Shown piece after piece: positions 25,001-37,000 of a stretch of 64,000 bases of DNA. Source of the stretch: Synanceia verrucosa (taxonomy: Eukaryota; Chordata; Actinopteri; Perciformes; Synanceiidae); contig CM056558.1 of assembly GCA_029721515.1 (NCBI GenBank), positions 9,951,240-10,015,239 of the forward strand, given 5' to 3'. The notes under the pieces are model-generated. The model had not been told where the DNA came from. It was given only the letters and a program-made list of their open reading frames with translations, and made no database searches. Every line of letters begins with the position of its first letter. Positions within the stretch are counted from its first letter, which is position 1. Made by a program: the position numbers and the translations under genes.

Positions 25001-28000
25001 TAAGGCTCATTTGAAGCTAGCGTTATACACTTATTTGTAATTTAGGTGACTCTGACCACTGTACTGTCCATGCACTGAAGAGTCACTTTAGCCTCTTTAG
25101 CCACTGCCAGTAAGCATCTAGAAGAAAACAGAAGCGCATGGTAAGGACACAGACACAGAAACAGCCTGTTCTCAGCAGAGCTCAATACAGTGATTTTTAA
25201 CAGGCTGGAATTCAGGACCAGGACTGAGTTTGGGGTAATACACTTTGAATACAGCATTGTTGGATGTCTGAGACCTATATAAAATTGCAGAAAAAGTGTA
25301 AAATATGAGACCTTTAATGTCCTTACATGTGCCAGGTGTCTGAGATCTGAACACTCCTCCTCGGATAGAACGTGATCCAGCAGCACCCTTTGGGTCCCAT
25401 TCAAAGCTGCAGAATTCTGCACCAACTGCACGCTCTCATATACCAAGGGGCCACCTGCACAGAGCGTGCAGCAGCAGTTTAAGAATGTAACATGTTATCT
25501 CAGCCATGGTGGTCAGACAGCATTTAACTGAACACTAATGACATTCTGTTGGCAGTTAAACTGTTCCATTTCATCTCTAATGGAAAAGACGGTTTACCTT
25601 CTTTAAGTTGCTGTGGAGCATTGACAGTGATAGCGTTCTTTTCCGAAACAGGTACATACTCCATCCAGCCATCTGTACCAGAGAGAATCCTGGAAGGACA
25701 GACAATAGAGCATGTAATTTGTCATTAGGGGTCAAAATTATGATATGAAAGTTGACATGGTAAATCTGTTAGCAAACCTATTTATACATTCGACAGATAC
25801 TAGCCAACATTATCATTGACTTGGAGTCAGTCAAGTTGGTGGCCCAACATCTAAGCAACAAGCTCAAAAAACAAATCTCTACAGAGTTGAGTGAAACTGC
25901 TGTGTAATGCCGGCCTTACACCTACCAACTTTTCACGCAACTTCAAAGTCACAGACAAAATTCCAAAGTCGGAATAAAATATTTACCGTCTTGCTGAAGT
26001 TGATGTGCGCTCCTGTGATCCCTGTCGTTTGGTGTAAGGTGGGCGTACGACCCAATTTGAGCCCATCTTTTTAACGTCTTGGTCGGTTAGCTCCTCTGGT
26101 TAGCTTGGAGCTCGGTTAGAACTGCAGCTATTGCTGTACCTGGACAGTTGATACCTATCCATGCTTCAACTTCAGCTGTGTAGCCAAGTCTGATTTGTAT
26201 GGGCCCATGTTTACAAAAGCAGTCCTCTGTGAAATGATGTGCGCACACATGCAAAACTTTAGGAAGTTCTGGTGGTCCTTGAGTAATTAATATCAGGAGA
26301 CATTCACTGTAAGCTCTGTGAGCCCGAGGCTCATTTGAAGCTAGCATTATACGCTTATTTGTAATTTGGGTGACTCTGACTACTGTTAACGGTACTGTCC
26401 GTGCACGGCAGAGTAACATTAGCCTCTTTTGCAAGTGCCAGTACTAGTGCTGGGCTGTATACTGGTTCATACCAAATACCAGTGTGTAATTTTTTTTATG
26501 ATATGAATTTTTAATCGACCGCTATAACCGGTGTATCTCTTTACAAAACGTTCTGCGGCGTTGTCCGGCACCGAGGGTGTTGCGTGTGGCCATGATATTA
26601 TTCATTCACTCATTCAGATGTTCATCCAATCACTGTGCTGTGCCTAAACCCTCATGTCTTTCCTTTCTCATCAGGCTGACACACCTGTAGCAGATCCAAA
26701 ATTGCTACCGCCCAATTGCCAGCCTGCTATACAAGCCAGGAAAGTCAGTTGCTCTGGTGGACACAGACCCAGCAACACCTTGACCCCCACGTGATGGTTT
26801 ATTAAATATGTTTCCTTTTTGGTAGCTTTAATTTAGCTGTTATTCTATTTTAGCCTGGAGATGGCCGGCAGTCCTACTTTTCGCTTTAGTTTTTAGTTTA
26901 TAATTTGGTTTTGTTTGGTAGGGAGGGGGGGCCAGCTTCGACGTCCCTATAGGGGGTGGCCTGGTCCCCCCCCCATTTTGCTTTGGTCGGCATCTCCAGG
27001 TTTATTTTGGTTGACGGCTTCTTTATTTGGTAACGTATTCAGATTACATTTTAGTTATGGTTTCACTTCAGAATGTTATTTCTTTGTGGGGGAAGTAGTT
27101 ATTAAAACCCATTGAAACTTTCTAGTTTCTGGTGTCCTTCTTTTATGTTGAGGCCTCCAATTTGAGCCACTGATTAATTTGTTTAATTGTTTGGAGACCG
27201 TAACATAATGGGGGCTCGTCAAAACATTTGTTTTTCTTTTTTTTCTTAACTTTAATTGAAATTTGCTAAATTTTGTTGGTGTGCACTTTTGGAATTTTGA
27301 AGATTTGGATTTCTTTTGTTCACCTTAATTAATTAAATTGACATTTTTTTTTTATATGTTTGCAAAATTTCAGTATTAATTAGTAGTAATTAGTAAGTAG
27401 TAATTTTTCTGAGATTTTGACTTAAAATTTGAATTGACAGACCAAAGTTTAGGCACACCGCTTATTAGGATACCATTGATATGGTGCTTTGTTGGGCAGT
27501 GATTTTTATTGCTGGTCTGAGTCTCATGTCATTCATCGGTGTCATTCATCTAAAGTAACGGAGTTTGAACAATTACGTGAGCTCATTCTACTTGAAGAGT
27601 TAAAAAACTGTTTATCAGATAGGCTGGCAACCTATATTAATGAGCAAAAGGCATTGACACTCGCAGCTGCAACTGTCCTTGCTGATGAGTATGTGCTCAC
27701 CCACAAAGACAGTTTTGAGAGTTATGAGACTTCTGTCTCAGAGCGTAGTTCTTACTCTTCATGGAGTAAATCTAACACTCCTCACTCAGAAAAATCAAGC
27801 TCTTCTCACTCAGACGATGTTCCAGTAAAAACCTATGTTCCATTTGTTAAATGGGAGGACGAAAAGAAGCCTGAAAAGTTAGATAGTGGGGAGGGGGTGA
27901 GGGAGAGTTATTGCAGTTATTGCAAGAAAATTGGTCACACCATTAACAGATGTTTTACTCCTAAGAACAAGTCTCAACCACCAAAATCTGTTGCGTTAAT

Positions 28001-31000
28001 TAAAAATGAGTCTTTGATTTCAGCTTCAGTAGAGCCGCTGCATATTCCTGACCCAGAATTTCAACCCTTTTTAATGAAAAGTTTTGTCTCGTTGACAGAG
28101 GGGGGCCCTAAGGTACCAGTTAATATCATCAGGGACACTGCATCCAACCAATCTGTAATCTTGGAGCATGTGTTACCATTTTCAGATAAATCTGCCGTAA
28201 AATCAGACGTGCTTGTGAGAGGTTTTGATATGCGATATGTGGGCCTGCCGCTTCATAACATCTATCTTGAGTCAGATTTGGTTAAGGGGTGCGTTAAGGT
28301 GGGCCTCCGTGCGCAACTCCCAATTGAGGGGGTAACTCTGCTCTTGGGAAATGATTTGGCTGGTGGTAAAATGCTAATTAATCCAGAGGTAATTGCTGTT
28401 CCTCTGCAAGAAAACCCTGATGACTTGGCATTGAAATTTCCTGAAGTGTTTTCTGTCTGTGCCATGATACGTGCAATGGCCAAGCAGGAAAAATTGGAGG
28501 CTGAGGTGAAGCTGTCTGACAGTTTTTTGGCTGACTGTTCAGCTTCTCTACCCGCCTCTTCAGTGGTTTTGCCTCAACTTGATTCCAACGTCTGCCTTTC
28601 ACGTGAGCAGCTAGTTGCTGATCAAAAGCAGGACACATCATTAGCTCCTCTCTTTGAATGTGTGATTTCAGAGGGGGAGTTAAATAATTTGTCAACTGGG
28701 TTTTTCATAAAAGAGGATGTGCTCATGCGTAAATGGACACCTCCACATTTATCTGGCCATGACAGCTGGGGAGTGGTGGAACAAATCGTTATCCCTCAAA
28801 CTTATCGAAGTGAGATCTTGAAACTGGCACATGATAATCCACTTTGCGGTCACCTGGGAATTAATGAGACTTTTGATCGTATCTTGCGGAACTTCTTCTG
28901 GCCAGGGCTGAAAAGAGATGTGCGTCACCATTGTAAAACTTGTCATATTTGCCAGATTGCTAAAACTCAAGCCATCTCTCCATATCCACTTTATCCCTGT
29001 TATTGGTGAGCCGTTCGAGCATGTGCAGATTGACTGTGTTGGGCCTTTCCATCGCACCAAGAGTGGTAACAAATACTTGTTAACTATAATGTGTACAACG
29101 ACTTGCTTTCCCGAGGCCATTCCTTTGCGTTCGATTACAGCTCCAGCTGTTGTTAAAGCCTTGGTCAAGTTCTTCTCTGTGTTCGGCCTTCCCAAAGTTG
29201 TGCAATCCGACCAAGGAACTAATTTCATGTCACGTGTTTTTGCACAAGTTATGAAACAGCTTAACATCACTCATTTGTGTTCAAGCGCTTATCACCCAGA
29301 GAGCCAAGGAACCATTGAGCGTTTCTATAGAACACTGAAGTCTATGCTGCGCACCTACTGCCTTGAGTTTGACAGGGACTGGGATGAAGGGGTCCATCTT
29401 CTCCTCTTTGCTGCTCGCGAGGTAGTACAAGAATCCCTCGGCTTTAGTCCGGCCGAGCTGGTGTTTGCACATACTGTGAGAGGGCCCCTTAGACTTTTGC
29501 AGGAGAAGTGGCTGGGTGATAGCAAACCTCAAAATCTGCTTGACTATGTATCAAAGTTTCGTTTCAAACTTCATCGTGCTTGTGAATTGGCAAAGCAAAA
29601 TATGACTGTTGCACAAGGCAAAATGAAGAGATGGTTTGACCAAGATGCAAAAAGCAGGAGTTTTAGCCCTGGTGATAAAGTACTAGTTTTATTACCTATT
29701 CCTAGCTCTCCTCTGCAGGCGTGTTATAGTGGCCCTTACCAAGGCAAAAAGAAAGTGGGTGATCGAGACTACATTATTGACACCCCTGACCGTCGACGGC
29801 ATAGTAGGCTGTGTCATATTAATATGTTAAAGCCTTATTTTGACAGGGAGTCTCAGTCCATTTCTACCCCCTCGGATGGTTCAGAAGTCAGTGTGACAAC
29901 GGAGCTGTCCAGTGTAGCAGCTACTGATGTGAATAAGGTAACTCTGGCACTGTCCAGTAATGCCAGCGTTCCTCCCCCAGAATCTCAGGATGACCAAGAT
30001 GATATTGTAGGTATATCCACTGATGTAACTCATGGGTGACTAAAAAACTCAGAACTGCTTTCTAATCTTCATGATTGTCTTCCAAATTTGGTTCAGTCTC
30101 AGCGTGAGGATGTTATCAGTTTAATTGGCTCTAATTTAACTCTCTTTTCAGATGTGCCTACTCGCACGCATGTGGTTCAGCATGACATTGATGTTGGTAA
30201 TTCTCCGCCAATCAAACAACATGCCTACCGTGTTAATCCTGAAAAAAGGCTTCGTCTCCAAAAACAAGTGAACTACATGTTGGAAAATGGCATAGCTGTG
30301 CCTAGCACAAGTGCTTGGAGCTCACCCTGTCTTTTGGCTACAAAATCTGAGGGCTCCGATCGGTTTTGCACCGTTTATCGAAAAGTGAATGGGGTCACAA
30401 AACCTGATTGCTACCCTCTGCCTAGAATAGATGATTGTGTTGATAATGTTGGCCGTGCCAAGCATGTCACAAAACTCAACCTACTAAAGGGTTATTGGCA
30501 GGTGCCGTTAACACCTAGGGCTCAATCTATATCTGCCTTTGTGACCCCTGACGCTTTCCTAGAATACACCGTAATGCCATTTGGAGTTCGAAATGCTCCA
30601 GCAACGTTCCAACGTTTAGTCAATATGGTTCTGTCGGGTTTATCGGGCTGCGAGGCTTATTTGGATGACATTGTTGTTTATTCTAGAACATGGGAGGAAC
30701 ACATTGAACAGCTGCATGCAGTGTTTGGCAGATTGAGTGAGGCCAATGTCACTCTGAATCTTGCCAAGTGTGTGTTTGGGCAGGCTACAGTGACATACCT
30801 CGGCAAAATTGTGGGTCGAGGTCAAGTTAAGCCTGTCCATTCTAAAGTGGAAGCAATCCTCTCATTTCCGCCTCCTGTAACCCGCCGTGGTCTAAGGCGG
30901 TACTTAGGAATGGCAGGATACTATAGAAGTTTTTGTAAGAACTTCTCTGCTGTCGCAGCCCCACATTACAAATGGTCTATGAGCTGTCAGCATTCTTTTG

Positions 31001-34000
31001 ATGGTATAAAAGCCTTGTTAACTAATGCTCCAGTTCTTGCTGCACTTGCGTTCGAGCGGCCATTTAAACTCGCTGTGGATGCAAGTGATGCGGGGGCGGG
31101 GGCGGTCCTACTTCAAGATGGGGATGATGGGATTGAGCATCCAGTCTCGTATTACTCAAAAAAATTCAATCGGCATCAACGCGTGTATTCCACAGTGGAG
31201 AAAGAAGCATTTGCGCTTATTTTGGCCCTAAAGCATTTTGAGGTTTATGTAGGCTCTTCTAATGAACCTACGCTCATATATACTGATCATAACCCTCTTG
31301 TGTTTTTAAACCAGATGCGGAACACAACCCAAAGGTTAATGAGATGGTCAATATTCTTGCAGTGTTTTAATATGGAGGTCAAGCATGTCCGTGGCAAGGA
31401 TAATGTCCTGGCCGACACATTGTCACGCTCTTTTTCTGATGACTGAATGAGCTGGAGTTGCACTCCCGGTATTCATCATCATAGGGTGGGGGTGTTGCGT
31501 GTGGCCATGATATTATTCATTCACTCATTCAGATGTTCATCCAATCACTGTGCTGTGCCTAAACCCTCATGTCTTTCCTTTCTCATCAGGCTGACACACC
31601 TGTAGCAGATCCAAAATTGCTACCGCCCAATTGCCAGCCTGCTATACAAGCCAGGAAAGTCAGTTGCTCTGGTGGACACAGACCCAGCAACACCTTGACC
31701 CCCACGTGATGGTTTATTAAATATGTTTCCTTTTTGGTAGCTTTAATTTAGCTGTTATTTTATTTTAGCCTGGAGATGGCCGGCAGTCCTACTTTTCGCT
31801 TTAGTTTTTAGTTTATAATTTGGTTTTGTTTGGTAGGGAGGGGGGGCCAGCTTCGACGTCCCTATAGGGGGTGGCCTGGTCCCCCCCCATTTTGCTGAGT
31901 TTGGTCGGCATCTCCAGGTTTATTTTGGTTGACGGCTTCTTTATTTGGTAACGTATTCAGATTACATTTTAGTTATGGTTTCACTTCAGAATGTTATTTC
32001 TTTGTGAGGGAAGTAGTTATTAAAACCCGTTTAAACTTTCTAGTTTCTAGTGTCCTTCTTTTATGTTGAGGCCTCCAATTTGAGCCACTGATTAATTTGT
32101 TTAATTGTTTGGAGACCGTAACAAGGGCATGGATGAGCAGGGCTCTTCTTCTAGCCTCAGGCCAGGCATTGCAGGTAGCATGGATGGCTAACAGGTAATC
32201 TTCAAATATTTTCCTCCAAGTAATGAATGGTGGCTCTCCCCTGCAGGGCACGAACGGTGCAGGCATGGGTATAGACATTGTCGCCAATTTGTTGTGTTCA
32301 TAGGAGGCTAAAGTAGAATCATCACGGGAGACCGGACTGCTATTCATAGGCTACTTTATTAGCCAAACTCACACACCTTTTCATCATACATGCATACTCT
32401 ACTTCTTCTCTTCTCACCGTGCACCCCAGCAATACCATGCCACCTAGTGGCGGACACAACAGATAGGATAGAGCTGCAGAAATAGTTGAACATGATGACA
32501 CAGAAAAATGTGTGCCAAAAAGAGGAGCTGTGTCTGTTGTTTGGAGTTTTTTTTGGTTACAAAAAAATCCAACGTTGACCAAACAACTATTTTATGCAAA
32601 TGTTGTCGGGCTACAGTTGTCGCCAGAGGAGAGCCAATACGAGCAATTTGCTACATCACCTAAGCTGCAAGCATGCCTTAGAATACCAAGAATGCATGAA
32701 GTTAAAGACAGCTAAAACGCCCTCGATATCAGCAGCAGGTAACACGGGGGGTAACACCCCTCTCAACTGGTAGAATATGTTGTGGACACCTGATTATGCA
32801 TGAAAAAAAACAAAAAAAATAGCGGCTGTTATGACTAGCATTGTGTGTGTGGGGGTTGCTGTTCTTCTCCCTACTCTATTTTTAGGCAAATTAGGATGTG
32901 CCATCACCTGGCGACGTTTGGAGGACTGTGCTGTTCCTGGATCCCGATTGGCTGCATGGAAGTCCGCACCTGCTATATAAAGAGCCAAGATGGCATCGCT
33001 CAGGACGGCAGGCAACAGACATCCTCATCTCCCTTGTCTCCCAACTGGCCACACATTTTTATTCTTAGTTGTTTAGTCTTTGGTGTTAACTCTGAGTAGA
33101 GGTGGACTGCCAGTTTTGGTTAAAACTATTTTCTCCTGTTTATTTTTTTTAGGGAGGTAAGTAATTGTAATTTGGTTTACCTGAGTTATTAGGTTATCTG
33201 TCCACTGTTAACATTGTTTTGTTTGTTATTTTGGCGTAGGTCCACCTCGAAGTCGATTTACTGTTGGTAAATTTCATCATTGTAAAGTGATTTTTCTCAA
33301 TCAACCATTCTTGTCCTGGTGGCTACTCGGGGAAGATGGAGCCTTTTTCATGCTGTGTCTCAGCCCCCCCTAGACTGGGCATAACACTGTCATGTACCGT
33401 GAAACCGTCAGAATTTAGAAAAATATTGTGATATGAATTTTCGGTCATACCGCCCAGCACTAGCCAGAACGCATCTATAAGTAAACGGAAGCACACGATA
33501 AGGCGAGAGAGAGCCACCTCTCCAGAGAGGGATGTGGTCAGAAACAGCTCAGGATTATTTAAAGGTACAGATACAGAAACAGCCTGTTCTCCACAGAGCT
33601 CAATACAACAACATTTAACTGGCTGGAATTCAGGACCAGGGCTGAGTTTGGGGTAATACACATTGAATACAATATTGGGATATGAGACCTGTATAAAATT
33701 GCCAAAAAAGTGTATAATAAGGGATCTTTAAAGCTTGTCATAATGGAAATGTGATGTCACCATTACAGACAACCAATAGTTGGCTCTCTCAGCACCAAAC
33801 AGGAAGTAGCAAACGTGGCGAAGATGCCGAAGTTGAGGAGGTTTGTTTGGACCATACATAAAGAGGAAAAACAGTGGTTGGTTACCGCCAAAAGCTGTAT
33901 CTCTTCATGTGACTGATTCCTGCGGCAAGTTATTAGTGCTCAAAACACATATTTATTACTAGCCAAATTGCATAGCAAAAGTATGGAACAAACACAACAG

Positions 34001-37000
34001 GACTTCCAGTCACTCCCCAAGTAAGCCTTCACAATAAAAGCATATAGGTGATATAACACTGGTTACACCTAGGCTGACCAAATGTCCTCTTTTCCTCGGA
34101 CATGTCCACTTTTTAAGTCCGGGTGGTTTTTATTAATTGATGTTAATGTCCAGTTTTCTTCTCTGTGTGTGCGCCACATTTCCAAGAGGTGCATGATGGG
34201 AAATAACCTCAGGAGAATCTAGTTATAGTCTTGTAATTAGTGACCCTGTAAACTTCCCACTCTTTTCAGAGTTTTGTCTTTGACGAGTCTGTGACTGAAA
34301 ACTCTTCTCAAAGTCTTAAGATGTGAGAGGGTGTCAGATGGCAGTCTTTTAAAAGTTTTATCAAAATTTTATCAAAGTCCTCTCGTGTATGGGAGGTATG
34401 AGATGATAATGTTTGTCACAACAAAAGACCCCTTTCACACTACACTTAGTCTTTCTATTTGTAGTATCCATCTGTTTGTTAAGCCTTTGCCACTACAGGG
34501 GCAATGCCTCAAGTCATGAGAAGACCTGTGATGTTACACTTCAAAGTTTTATAGATGGTTAAGTTTCTACCTGTTTGAGTCCTCTCTTCCACCTGTGCTC
34601 CTCCAGTAATTCTTCAAGAGAGGGGAAATGCATATTATTCACTGTCAAAATCATTGGTGGAGTAAATTAATACACAAATAAGAAAACTAATTTCAAGCAA
34701 TATACATAGATGAGAAATATGTAATGTGTCAGAGTTGCCAATAGGCGTTGCTCTTCGCTAAGAAGACATGGAAGCTAGTGGAAGGCCAGACACCTGCTAC
34801 CCTTGCTTTGAGTCAGCCAGTTGCAGAGGCATATTAATTAACACACCCAGCAGGGGATCTGCAGTCCATTAGACACATGTGGACTGGCTTACTTACTCTG
34901 TAAAACCAAAAATTAAAGGGTACTGATAACAACTGTGTGTACAGTACATTTATAGTTACAAAAGAAAAATGAAGAGGATTTGAAATTATGTTGACTTCCA
35001 TTTACTTACCCCTTCTGTAAATTCCACACCCATGATTTTGCTGCCTATCAGAAGGAGCTCCAGTTCCTGTTTGTGCCTCCTCAAGTACCATGCAGCTTCC
35101 TGAGAACACAAATTCACAAACAGTGGATTGAAAGGTGTATAAGAGGAAAATAACTGCAGAAGGGAGAGAAATAAATGGTACCATAATATAGTGTTCCACA
35201 TCCATGCCAATGTTTTAGAAGACAATCCCTTTATTGGGCTGAGAAAACTATTTAACAATGCAATTGTCATATGGAATATGGAAATATGGAATCAAAATGA
35301 ATTAAAGGTTTAAGATTTACCATTCATGTATCAAAGCTCATCACCGTAATGTTTCAGTCTTACCAAAATGAGTTTCTGTTTCCCTCTCCTCACCTCACTG
35401 CCAGGCTTAATGGAGTGTGATGACCTCTCTCTTACTTTGTGTCCTCTCATTGGGACGGCTGTAGTAGACTTCCTGGACTGGAGTAAAAACTTCAATGGGA
35501 AGCAAAAATCTAATCCTGTTTCACAGTAGATTGCCTTAGATCATACAGAATTAAGGTGGATTACCACAAGACAATGACAGAATATTTGTTAAATTTTGCA
35601 GCCAATGCTGACATTGATATATGAAGGCAGGGCTGGCTATCTTGAGGAACTAAAAAAGACTTAACTGAGCCCAGTGTTGGAAATTGAATTCCACTTCCAC
35701 AAACTTTTTGAATCCTACCTTTATAAAATCATATTCATTAATTTGTAACTGAACAGACATACACATTTTAACTTTAAATGTGGTTATTAAAACACCTGGC
35801 TATCGTGATTACAAAGCTCTGAGAGCGTAGTCTGGCCAAGCTGCCTTGTAAACCAAGTTCTTAGAGGACGGGCTTAACCGCGTCTATCAAATACCTGCGT
35901 GCTACTGAATGAAGCTTCTTATGTATGCGTAGCGACGAAAAGATGCGACGAAAGATGCCGCTGCTCTATGTTTGTCGGGAGTTAAAGAAGAAGAAGAATT
36001 CCTTTATTAGTCCCTCAATGAGAGAAATTTCAATTTACACTGTTAGGAATTTTTTTTTTTTTTTTTTCCAGTTGCACATTACACACAAGTTATGAAACAC
36101 ACATGCATTGGAGGAGAGGTGTCACAGTGAGGGGGCTGCCCCATATCCAGGCGCCCCGAGCAGTTGGGTGTTCTGTGCCTTGCTCAAGGGCACCTCGGCA
36201 GTGCCCAGGAGGAAGAACGGGCACCTCTCCAGCTTCCAGTCAACACTCCACACATGGTCCGACCTGGACTTGAACTGACAACCCTCCGACTCCCAGCCCA
36301 AGTCACTACAGACTGAGCTACTACTGCCCCCTAAATAGGTTTCCAGTCGCAGAACTAGTGCATCATTGCCTTAAACACACCTCAATCAAGCCATTGTAAA
36401 TGCTAGCTTTTCATTAGCCCCCATTCCTGGGGAAATTTGCAATTGAAAAAATAGGCAACTTGGCCAGACTGACTTGGTCACAAAATTTTGTGCAGCGTCA
36501 CGTCAAGTATGGGTGGACCAAGGCTATAAAGCACTATGACTACAACATACAGTATATAGTGAGCGGAACATATTACTATGAACAACTGAAGGCACAACTG
36601 CTCTCTGGTGGACAAAACTAATGGGGCTTTGCCACTGGCATCCTCTTACCTCTACTCAACTTGACTCAACTCACAACTGTTTTTTCACATTTTCCATTCG
36701 GTGATGGTACCTGGTATCAGGTACTTTTTTCTGGGGAACGCCATCAACAATATATCCCAACACTACAAATTCTAAATTTGCCTCACAGGATTTTACAATC
36801 TGTACAGGATATTGCACTGATATGACTGTCCTTTACAAATACCCCTTGCATTGACTAAGGAAAAATTTCCCCAAAAAATCCTTTGAACAGGGAAAAAGAA
36901 ATGGCTGACCACTGATTGGCCAGGGAGTGAAATGCAGGGGGACTATTGTATCCGGGATTGTCTCCTTGATGTGAGATATGACTACCCTCTCAAAGCAGTT

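Larger units (their letters stand above)
26578..32123 (+). mobile_element. Gmr1-type Ty3/gypsy retrotransposon, near full length
   Basis: LTRs of 628 and 631 bp, both TG...CA, enclose a tRNA-Pro-type primer-binding site, a truncated gag, then protease, integrase, reverse transcriptase and RNase H, in that order. The flanks carry a 4-bp duplication AGGG (before 26578 and at 32124-32127). The 3' LTR follows a purine run GGGTGGGGG. Integrase preceding reverse transcriptase is the reverse of ordinary Ty3/gypsy elements and is characteristic of the Gmr1 group first described from cod. By eye the LTRs differ by about five substitutions and a few indels, so insertion is recent. Even so, gag is truncated and pol has a frameshift and a stop. 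Confidence 0.9.
26445..33462. mobile_element. hAT-type MITE carrying nested LTR elements
   Basis: The ends TAGTGCTGGGC (26445) and GCCCAGCACTA (ending 33462) are perfect 11-bp inverted repeats. The flanks are GCCAGTAC (26437-26444) and GCCAGAAC (33463-33470), an 8-bp duplication with one mismatch, which is the hAT hallmark. Inner text such as ATATGAATTTT is also inverted between the two ends. The interior has been expanded by LTR-element insertions, including the gypsy element at 26578-32123. Confidence 0.75.
26087..33731. mobile_element. TTAA-type MITE, partial copy 2, split by a nested insertion
   Basis: Segments 26087-26436 and 33471-33731 are similar to consecutive parts of the right half of the MITE at 23954-25317, and the right end again falls at a TTAA (33728-33731). 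The left part is truncated near 26087. About 7 kb of inserted elements interrupt the copy at 26437-33470. Confidence 0.65.

Noticed and set aside
34571..34640. Longer p3h2 exon starting after TTTGACAG at 34634
   Set aside because: In the required phase it begins with TGA. The acceptor TCTTGAAG at 34612 gives a peptide (NYWRSTGGRED) that fits the family.
36051..36068. Poly(T) as a transcription terminator
   Set aside because: It is the internal A-rich run of a minus-strand SINE.
36120..36331. tRNA gene on the minus strand
   Set aside because: Same reasoning: tRNA-derived SINE head with no mature tRNA 3' end.
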